Source: Melieria omissa (Eukaryota; Arthropoda; Insecta; Diptera; Ulidiidae). Taken from it: a DNA stretch of 64,000 bases. Of this stretch, positions 55,560 to 64,000 are shown piece after piece. Position 1 is the stretch's first letter. Each line of letters opens with the position of its first letter. The notes under the pieces were generated by a model. That model made no database searches. It was given only the letters and a program-made list of their open reading frames with translations, and was not told the DNA's origin. The position numbers were made by a program, and so were the translations under genes. The DNA is taken from assembly GCA_963971225.1 (NCBI GenBank), contig OZ020267.1:71393718-71457717 (forward strand). The letters are read 5' to 3'.

Positions 55560-56660
55560 TCAAATCAGGGAGATAGATTTATTCAAGAACTGAAAAAATC
55601 CAGAGTGATCACAGTCTGAGATCCCATTTAAAAAAAGTTAAGATTGGTAGGAATCGAACTTTAGATGATTAATTCCTTCTTTATGTTCATCTCTTGGTTC
55701 AAAAAGAAGAGACACCGAGTTAGGAGTGAAAAATTTTATCTGCCCATGACGAGACATGAGTAGAGTAGATGTTTCAAGGTCTTTTTTGTGCCATCTTCTT
55801 TGCTTATTCAGCAGCCGAATGGGCCTTCAACTCCGTCACAGCACTCTTTAGTAAAAGGCAAAAGATTCAATCAAGAACTGAAATGAAGCCAGAGTGATCA
55901 CAGGCTGAGATCCCATTAAAAATATGTTGTAGTAAAGATGCAGCCGCCGTGGCTCAGTTGGTTAGTGCGCGGTCCAAGCGAGTCGCATGCAGAGCGACGC
56001 TAGTTCGAATTCTGCATGTAGTAACACCTAAAAAAATAACGGGAAACTCGTTTTCTCTTTCGGTGGCTGTCCTCTCAGCTGGAAATGGCAAACCTCTGAG
56101 AGTAAAAATTGCCTATGAAAAAGCTCCCAACCTGCCGTTCGGAACCGGCATAAAACTGTAGGTCCCTTCCACCCGCGTACAAAATTCACACGCACAACAC
56201 GGGTGGTTGCGGGAAGCTAGGCCTTAGTCTCGCGTAAGCAGGCTGTCGTGCCAATCAATTATGATTAATTATTATTGTAGTAAAGATTGATAGGAATCGA
56301 CCTTCACGTGATGGATTCCTTGCTTTTATATTCCTTACTTAGTCCAGAACGAAGAGACACCAAGTAAGAAGTGAAAAATTTGATCTACCCATGACGAGAC
56401 ATGGATTTAGTAGATATCCCAAGGTCTCTTTGTTGCCATGTTCATTGCATATTCAGCAACGAAATGGAGGTTCTACTCAGGGTGAAAGATTCATTCAACA
56501 ACTGAAAAGAAACAAAGTGATCACAATCGGAGATCCCATGTAAAAAATTGTGAACTATTGATAGGAATCGAACTTCAGATGATTGATTCCTTATTTATCT
56601 TTATCTTCTCTTAATTCAGAAAGAAGAGACACCAAGTTAGGAGTAAACAATTTGATCTAC
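55560..56660. repeat. ~285-bp tandem repeat, three copies, one interrupted by a SINE
   Basis: CAGAGTGATCACAG begins near 55601 and 55890, and a degenerate copy near 56514. Shared parts include GGAATCGAAC-like, AAGAAGAGACACCAAGTTAG and CTACCCATGACGAGACATG. Removing the 335-bp SINE and one 13-bp duplication from copy 2 restores a spacing of about 277-289 bp. Confidence 0.85.
55940..56274 (+). mobile_element. tRNA-derived SINE, family 1, copy 3
   Basis: A perfect 13-bp duplication TTGTAGTAAAGAT (55927-55939 and 56275-56287) bounds a 335-bp element. The head has A box TGGCTCAGTTGG (55950-55961) and B box AGTTCGAATTC (56002-56012), with spacing normal for an RNA polymerase III promoter. The body has AAATGGCAAACCTCTGAGAG and GTTCGGAACCGGCATAAAAC. 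The 3' end runs GGCTGTCGTGCCAATCAATT into an ATTA-type tail. It inserted into copy 2 of the surrounding 285-bp array, in the opposite orientation to the neighbouring SINE. Confidence 0.95.
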
Positions 56661-58080
56661 CCATGACTCTTTGGTTCCATGCTCATTGCATATTCTTCAC
56701 ATGTTAGCTCAAAGTAGCCAAAGTAATAATTACAAAGATACCTTCAGAAACTTAAGAAAACAAATTTGTATCACAGTGTGGAAGTGGAGCGCAGAAGTGT
56801 TACAGTCAATAGTGAAAAACTTACCAAGTCATTGTCGGTATTTGCTCTCAACTGGAACATCATAATCGATCATAATTATTTCACAATATTCGACGAGCGT
56901 GCGGCACTACGGAAAGACCACCCGGCATGTGCCGACAATATTTACTCAACGCATTTCTTTGCCTTCTAACACAAAACTTAGTGAATGGCGTACGGCTACG
57001 TACAGGGAAAATTTGGGTTATGAACTTTCCACCAAACTATGTACATACACACATACAAATAAACACAGCTAAAAATTGTTGAAGCGAGGGACGGAATCGA
57101 AAAGGCCAACTTCACGCTTATTTTTGGCGCGCTTCGTTGTCGCGTTGCAACAGCAACAACAGCCACTTTTTTTCTTACGCTAATCAAGCAGAAATCAAGC
57201 GCAACTGCGCCGCATAGTGTTGGCGCAGCGGAGATAAGCCATGGACATTCTTTTTGTTAATATTTTTGGCCCCCATTGACGCTCAACGCCATTCGCCGTT
57301 TGATGGGCTTTTCCAGTGTTTTCGATGGAATTGAATTGTTTTAGGTTGAGTTCGTTCGCGGCGCACAAATGTTGTGTTGCTGTTATCGGTTGTTGTTGTT
57401 GTTGGAAATGTTTCATGAATGAAATATGTATGTTACGACAACAATGAGCGCTGCAAGCGAATGAATGAAATTTTTGGGCATCCGGAAAAGCTGCACAGCC
57501 GGAGGAGGTTTTCTTTGGTCTGGTTATTGTTGTTGTAGCTGTTTTAAGTATTTGAAATTTCCATTGCTGCAGGTGATTCGTGCGTTCTAAACTTACGATT
57601 TGTTTGTCTGTGTGTGTGTGTGCGGTACACAAACACACAGACATACACTTATGCACCCCACGGTTAATTGTGCAGTTGGCATTACATGTTGAGTTGAGTT
57701 CAGTTGAGTTTAGTTGAGTTGCGACAGAGTTGGGTTGTTTAGTGTGTGGAATTTTGTGATAAAATTTACGTTGCCAAACTTTGCTCAATGGAATAAATGT
57801 TTGTGAATGAACTTGCCTCGTACCCGAAAACACAGCGTAGTTTTCTGCAGTAAATTAGGCGCAGCTAGCAGGATTTTTGAATGAAAAAGTTGTGTGTTTA
57901 ATAATGTTGATTACAAGTACGAAAAAGCACATTGCAAAAGCAAACAAGAAGAAGGTTATGTAGTTAAATATTAATTACATTTATTTTAGTCTTTGGACGT
58001 TGTTCTTACAGACTAAATAACAAATCAATGATTACTTGAAGCTAAAAAGAAATATCAGAATTAACCCAGGTATGCCAAAC
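56661..58080. other. Non-repetitive stretch; no recognised gene
   Basis: It holds GTTGA-type pentamer repeats near 57686-57722, a GT run near 57608-57622 and a CpG-richer patch (57100-57500). A 212-codon minus-strand frame (57195-57833) has no recognisable domain, and its Asn/Ser/Thr/Gln-rich parts come from simple repeats, so I do not call it. Confidence 0.35.
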
Positions 58081-58139
58081 GTACTGTATTTAGTACACCT
58101 ACAGTAATCGTGGATACCCGGGATAACTTGAGAAACATT

Positions 58140-58905
58140 TTGTGAATCTGAACAAAAAATATCATTCTAATAAATTTTCAACTATTTTCTAAAATCACGA
58201 ACCGTAACGGGAATATCACCTCCTATCAAGTCACTCTGATGTTAGTTTTAGATAATTTATTTATAACATTTAGACCAACGATCTAATCAACGATTTCAAT
58301 TTCTTGTGTACACACAAAACTCAATTGACAATTTGTTGAAAAAGGATAACTTAGCGGAAGACACCAATTAGAAACCAGGCAGACAGACTAACTTTTTCTA
58401 TGTTTAGGGTTTCAATTTATTTCCCCAGGTATTCTTAGGAAAGTATGACTTGATTCTACTCATCATTCACCACGCATACGACCTGAGAAATATTTATTGT
58501 TATAATTTTTTAAAAGATAGAATGTGACATTCTAATAGATTTGAAGGCGTTTTCTAAAATCACAAACCGTAACTGGAGTTTCACTTCCTGGAAACTCACT
58601 TTGGAAGTACATAAGTAGTAAGTTTTTAAGATCTAAACTTTTTTGGACTCTTTTTCTGAACATTTCGATTAACGATTCTTCTCAATGATTTCGATGAAAC
58701 ATCGTTTAAGAGATCATATGTGACATTCTAATGGATTTGAAAGCGTTTTCTAAAATCACTAACCGTGACTGTAGTTTAACTTCCTAGAAACTCACTTTGG
58801 AAGTAGGTAGGATCTAAATTTTTTGGACTTTCCTTCTGAACATTTCGATTAACGATTCTTCTCAACGATTTCGATTTGCTCATAAAAATTTATGGAAGAT
58901 TTTCA
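58140..58905. repeat. ~190-bp tandem array, three to four copies
   Basis: ACATTCTAATAGATTTGAAG then CGTTTTCTAAAATCAC recurs near 58163 (degenerate), 58526 and 58723. Each carries AACCGTGACTG-like, CTAGAAACTCACTTTGGAAG and ACATTTCGATTAACGATTCT. The last two full copies are 196 bp apart. Confidence 0.8.
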
Positions 58906-58937
58906 ATAGTTTCTGATGTAATGAGATTTTAGATGTT

Positions 58938-59408
58938 GACATATGTGATGTGATGTTATGTGATGTGATGTGATGTGATGTGATGTGATGTGATGTGATG
59001 TGATGTGATGTGATGTGATGTGATGTGGTGTGATGTGATGTGATGTGATGTGATGTGATGTGATGTGATGTGATGTGATGTGATGTGATGTGATGTGATG
59101 TGATGTGATGTGATGTGATGTGATGTGATGTGATGTGATGTGATGTGATGTGATGTGATGTGATGTGATGTGATGTGATGTGATGTGATGTGATGTGATG
59201 TGATGTGATGTGATGTGACGTGATGTGATGTGATGTGATGTGATGTGATGTGATGTGATGTGAGTGATGTGATGTGATGTGATGTGATGTGATGTGATGT
59301 GATGTGATGTGATGTGATGTGATGTGATGTGATGTGATGTGATGTGATGTGATGTGATGTGATGTGATGTGATGTGATGTGATGTGATGTAATGTGATGT
59401 GATGTGAG
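58938..59408. repeat. (GTGAT)n pentanucleotide array, ~470 bp
   Basis: About 94 units of GTGAT run almost without change. There are single-base variants (e.g. near 59027, 59218 and 59388) and one two-base phase slip near 59262 (GTGAGTGATG). Degenerate GTGATGTG sequence continues in patches to about 59650. Confidence 0.97.
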
Positions 59409-60290
59409 TTAGGAAATCATAGGAAGAACTTAAATGTGATGTGTTGTGATTAGAACAGATTTCATGTGATGTGAACGAGGAATGTTAGTTGTGATTTGAT
59501 GAGTTGTGATGGGTTGAAATTTGAGGAATATGGTGCGAGAAAATTATTTTTAAGTCATGTCGTTGGATGCAATGTGGAGGTGTTTTAAAATTGTGTGAGA
59601 TATTTGATATGATTGTCTGTCTCAATGTCATATGATGTAATGTGATATGATAAGAAGAGCTTTATTCCAATTGTATGATTTGTACTGTTACTAGTGATTG
59701 TATTGATTGTGATTGATTGATGTATGTTACTAGTGATTCGATGAAGAAAATTATATCTACCTCAGATCATTGGAGGCGGAGGTTGATCAAGATCTTATAA
59801 GGTATATGTTATAGTTTCAGGTGATCTGAGGATCATTATTTGATGGAAAAAAATGAAAAAATTAAAAAATGTCAACTGATGTGAGAAATTTTTTATGAAT
59901 AGGTATCAGAGAATACATGGAATAACTGATAGGTAGAACTCCGAAATTTCAGGTGATGTGAGTTATATGAATTGTTGAATTGGTATTTGATATGATCTGC
60001 TAAGATATGATACACCAAGAGAATATATGACACACCAAGAGAATTTTAGTGTATCCGGCTTAGTTGTGATATGTTGGTATGTTGATATGCAGGATCCATG
60101 AGATATGATCTGCTAAGATATAACACACCAGACTAGGGGATTTCAATATATGAGGAATATAATGCAATGAACTGGTACCTAATAATAATGCAGTACAATA
60201 TTTTTGATGTATTGCAACAAATGAAACATTTTTCAAAGTGCTTAAAAAAATTTGTGCAACAACAAAACAAATAACCTTACAGATCAAAAG
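59409..60290. repeat. Eroded GATGTG-derived and ACACACCAAGAGAA repeats
   Basis: Loose repeats such as TATGACACACCAAGAGAAT (60005 and 60025 area), GATATGATCTGCTAAGATAT (59990 and 60102) and TGATGTGA remnants fill the stretch. No gene is seen. Confidence 0.5.
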
Positions 60291-62480
60291 AGCGAAAACA
60301 CAAACTCAAAGTGAGCACACAACACATACGATTTGATAAATGTGCGAGCAACAAGAGCGAGCGACAGCAACAACATTTCTTCAAACGAAATTCCAAGAAT
60401 TTCACAACAACAACAAAATTAAATTAACAATTCTTTTTGATTATTCTGCTGCGCAATAATAACAACAACAAAAACAACACCACCAGTGGCAGCAGCAGCA
60501 ACTACAAAAACAAATCATAATAAAATTTCAAAAAAAAACTACCACTATTACAAATACAAATAACCACAATAGCAACAACAATAACAAGGCAACTGGACTG
60601 AATAATAATACATATTTTGTGTATTCGAATTTATATGTATGCAGCCGAGCACACACACACACACATACACATATGACTTCAAATACAAACAAAGACACAG
60701 ATATGCACGCACACTTGTACAAGTTTACCATTCACACAAACACTGTCAGCCACCTAACAACTACGGAAAATCTACTACTAATTTTCCCAGTCGCTACCAT
60801 TTTTCGCACTATTTTTTTACGGAAAATCTGCTACTTATTTTCCTACTCGCTATCATTATTCGCAAAATTTTTTTTTTTAATTGGACTCAATTTTTGCTGT
60901 CGATTACTTTTTGTTTATTCTTGATTTTTCCACCGTTTCGGTTTCTTTTGCATTAAATTTAATTCTATAAAATCTGACATTTAGTTGTTGTATTCGTATT
61001 ATTAAAGCACAATTTTTCTGCACTTTTTATGTACACAAATACACACACACACACACATACACACAATAATGGTTCACGTGTCTCACGTTCTCTCTTTTCT
61101 CACTTTGTTTATGATATTCCACTTTGTTTATATTTTTGACCATTTCAACAAAACTAAACATTCAACAAAATCGTGTATTGAAAACAGCTCAAAAAATAAA
61201 CAACAATAACAACAACAACCATGCGTAAGCGTTGCCATAAATTCGCATAAATTTTTTTCGACCGTTTAGTTGGTTTTGGCTTCTTGCGGTTCCCTCTCTC
61301 TTTCTGTATTTTTTTCTCTTTCCAATTGCGACTGTTTCTCTTAACTTTTTGTTTGGGGGTTTCCTCACAACTACCGCCTGGTCTGCCTGCCCAGCTGCCC
61401 ACCTCAACGTCAACGCTGGATATAACTTTTATTGTTGCATTGTTGTTGTCGCTGCACAGGGTGGCACAGCTACTGCTGCTACTGTTGTTGGTGTTGGCGT
61501 TGGCGATGACAGTGCCGAGCCTGATGTTGCTAATGATTTCGCACTATTGCCCCAATGTAAATAAGTTGCTGCTGAAAAAAGATGCATGTGTTGGCGAATA
61601 TTTCATACCGAGAAACGTGCAGAACATAAAAATTTTGGAACTTTTCAAATACTCATTGTTGTTTCCCATATTAAACAAGAATCCATTCCAATGAGGAGGA
61701 AAGTTTAGGCATCAATTTGTCGCGTAATTTCAATTCCTAAAATCAATTTCGAATGGATTTAATCATCTGTGACCCAGGTGAAGTTTGAATATTGAATTGA
61801 TTCTGAATGCAGAGATCGGTATGGCACTGCATTTAGAGTGACCATCTCAAACTAGAACTCGCACTGCGAGTTATGTCCAAGTCATATTGAACGAATCAAA
61901 TTTCCATATATTCAAAGTACTCGAAACGAATAAAGAGTTAAAAACAGATTTATGAGCAACTGACTATAGTTTGTAAACTACTTCTAAATTGAGCATCTAC
62001 TTCTAATTTCCCTCTCTGTCTGAGTCAATCAAGATTCAATCGAGTTTCAAACTCTAAAATCTCCGATTTGCTGTGATACATGATTTCTATGCAATCCATG
62101 AGCTCTAAAGAAGTCAAGAAGTTCTCAAGCCATTTGCTTACAATCGGTAGAAGACAACAAAGACCTATATCGTTCTTATAGACATCAAGATGAAGATTTG
62201 ATGTTCAAGAAAACTTAGAACTTAGTATAGTCTGCCGATACTGCTGTTCCCAGTCTTCCTTTCCTATTTGATGCAAGTTTTGATCCAAGTTTGGTCTAAA
62301 TTCTCGTCCTGCCGACACCGATGTTTTTAGTCTGGGTTTGTTAATTTCTGTAAGTTTTGGTAAGTCTAAATTCTCGTCTTGCTTTTCTAAGTCTTCGTTT
62401 CATAACTAATCGTTTACAACATTGTTTTCTCCTCTAAGGTATGATTCCTTCTTAGTTTTAAGTTTTGTCTATATTGCTAT
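60291..62480. other. Non-repetitive stretch with CAA runs and a 60-bp duplication
   Basis: No gene is recognised. CAA runs lie near 60365-60500 and AC runs near 60649-60664 and 61042-61058. A duplicated block ACGGAAAATCTACTACTAAT/ACGGAAAATCTGCTACTTAT with CGCTAYCATTTTTCGCA-like follow-up lies at 60764-60865. Frames near 61154-61694 overlap on both strands and have no recognisable domain. Confidence 0.35.
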
Positions 62481-62500
62481 GATCCCTTTTTATACATATA

Positions 62501-63963
62501 CACTAGTCAGAATAAGTTTGCGTACAGGCAAGTCAAAAATATTTTATGATTAATTTTGACCTCAAAAATGGGTTCTCTGTTTATAAAAACGTATCCACAT
62601 TATTCATATATGCCTTAACTGCACTTTTTGTTCTGTTTTAGATGAATTAAAATAATAATTTTCCATGTATTCGTATTTATTGACAATATACTCACAAAAC
62701 GTTGCAGAATAAGTTTGCGTACAAAACTAATAACGGGAACTTCCGGTTATGCTCTTTATTTTTTTTGGAAAATTTGTATTCCATTGATCAGTAAACGGAC
62801 TTGTAAGTTATTTGGAACCGTATATGTGCTTGAAATTTTATAGAAAGCAATAGAATTCAACAGAAAAATATTAAAAATGGATAAAGAATAATCTTACAAA
62901 AACTTTTCAAAATTGACAAAAAATTTCATGAAATTAGGGAAACTTTTGGGAGAGCACATTCGTCATTTCAAAAAGCCATCTTAAATCTAAAAAAAAAACA
63001 GAAAATCTTGTTTGGTTACTACGATCTGACCATTTTCTTAAGTTACCCGAGCAAGAGGATTCGATTGTTTGCGATCAGTGCATCACAATCTAAGGCTAGT
63101 TGCATCCAATATCTTCAGAAATGTACAGAAATATTTTATAAACCCCATTAGCAGTTACTTTATAAGAAAAGTTCTGAAAAAAACATACTTCCCCTACATA
63201 ACAGCATGTAAGAAGCCCATATTTAGCTTACTTACAAGGAGCACAGAATTGCTTTCGTAAAAGAGTCCATCAAGGAGTCTAAAAAACCGGATTTCCGGAA
63301 CGAAATGTTGTTATCTATAGAAAGTGGGACCTTTCATTATTATTTGATAATGATTTGGCATATTTGGAATTAAAAAGCATCAACTAATTTTAACAGGATC
63401 CTGTTAATAACAAAAATCTGAAATTAACAGTGAAGCATAGCATATGTGGAGATATGGTATGGGGCTGCATGTCAGGAAAAGGAGTGAGCAGGCTGTGTTG
63501 TTTTATTCAGAAATGTTTCCGGGGGGTTATTTACATATTCTAAAAGCTTATGTAAGCCAAGGTTTCACAACTTTGGGTCAGATTCCAACATATCTTTTAA
63601 ATCTTAGCGCGCAATGAATACGATGCGAAGCTATGTTTGCTATTAACTGGCTCAACAAAGCTACAAAAGTCCCTCCCTAGTCACCTACCGTGCATCTAAT
63701 TGAGTATATAAGGGGTTCAGTTAAACCCTGAGCCCAACAAAACTCCATCTTCTAAGATATAGTTAACCAATACAACAATTCAAGGATATAACAAAATAAC
63801 CGCTGAAAAAACACCGAATTTAAAAAAATTTGCGCCAAAACTTCTGCAGGGAGTTCAAGCGAGAAAAGAAAATTCACAAAGTTATTAATTTTTGGACAAA
63901 ACTTAGTTTCATTTGAATTTTAACTACATAATCTCATCTTGTACGCAAACTTTTTCTGAGGTG
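62501..63963 (+). mobile_element. Decayed Tc1-like transposon
   Basis: The left end reads CACTAGTCAGAATAAGTTTG then CGTACAGG. The complement of the right end reads CACCTCAGAAAAAGTTTGCG then TACAAG. Both contain AAGTTTGCGTACA. The motif AGAATAAGTTTGCGTACA is repeated inside the left end at about 62708, 200 bp from the outer one, as in Tc1-like elements with internal direct repeats. TA precedes the left end; no TA was found exactly at the right end. The element probably measured about 1.46 kb. Confidence 0.7.
62878..63740 (+). pseudogene. Tc1-like transposase relic
   Basis: Plus-strand fragments in changing frames match the order of a Tc1-type transposase. An N-terminal stretch (KLLGEHIRHFKK) and RSVHHNLRLVASNIFRNVQK (about 63072-63131) come first. 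MVWGCMSGKGVSRLCCFIQ (about 63450-63510) corresponds to the family's MVWG motif. VPP, a stop, and SPTVHLIEYI (about 63668-63710) correspond to WPPQSPDLNPIE. Many stops and shifts make it inactive. Confidence 0.65.
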
Positions 63964-64000
63964 AATTCATAACATATTTTGTTTTTGGCCCTCCTTTTAC

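Noticed and set aside
57195..57833. Minus-strand frame of 212 codons
   Set aside because: No recognisable domain; Asn/Ser/Thr/Gln-rich parts come from CAA and GTTGA repeats; no splice or promoter support.
58394..58430. Third recursive splice site (CCCCAG followed by GTATTC near 58422)
   Set aside because: The pyrimidine tract is interrupted and the donor half is poor. Similar weak matches near 54106 and 62438 were also not accepted.

Overview
This 64 kb window looks like non-coding DNA from a higher fly, possibly a tephritid, although nothing in it proves the genus. The support is indirect. It is AT-rich, with very many CAA/GTT trinucleotide runs. Its mobile elements are mariner, Tc1, pogo, I-like and R1-clade elements, plus tRNA-derived SINEs. 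I recognised no exon of a host protein-coding gene. The only long readable proteins belong to mobile elements; the other long open frames lie in simple repeats, shadow the mariner, or match nothing I know.

Layout. 0-12 kb holds a series of local tandem arrays (units of about 143, 100-340, 186, 94 and 95 bp), a pogo-like MITE at 2.35 kb and a GC-rich island at 5.5-6.8 kb. 13-21.7 kb holds three different arrays that all carry the heptamer TGTCACA or its complement; the last has a conserved near-palindromic core. 24.6-25.7 kb is a TTC/GTTGCT minisatellite with a 275-bp higher-order period. At 26.6-27.9 kb lies a mariner with both inverted repeats, a TA duplication and an uninterrupted 341-aa transposase. 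28-33 kb has a GC-rich island with a donor-like site, small duplications and the first SINE. 33.2-34.9 kb is extremely T-rich. 38.05-38.96 kb is a (CCCTAT)n array. 40-45 kb has degenerate repeats, a plus-strand RNase H remnant, a candidate core promoter next to a 25-codon frame, and a second SINE family. 46-47.5 kb is a GC-rich promoter-like stretch. 48.3-51.1 kb is a retroposon graveyard with a nested insertion dated by a 14-bp target duplication, and a 5'-truncated R1-clade copy with a 14-15-bp duplication. 51.5-56.7 kb holds a 67-bp-arm hairpin, tRNA-like tandem repeats, RT fragments and two SINE copies with clear target duplications. 58.1-60.3 kb holds a 190-bp array and a pure (GTGAT)n block. 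62.5-63.96 kb is a decayed Tc1-like element.

Interpretation. Two plus-strand sites (26.05 and 53.78 kb) have a pyrimidine tract and CAG fused directly to GTAA. This is the pattern of recursive (ratchet) splice sites known from long Drosophila introns. With the lack of exons and the scattered GC-rich islands, the simplest reading is that the window lies inside or between very long introns of a plus-strand host gene. That is an inference and needs RNA evidence. The other unusual property is the density of unrelated tandem arrays, several with higher-order structure and short invariant cores.
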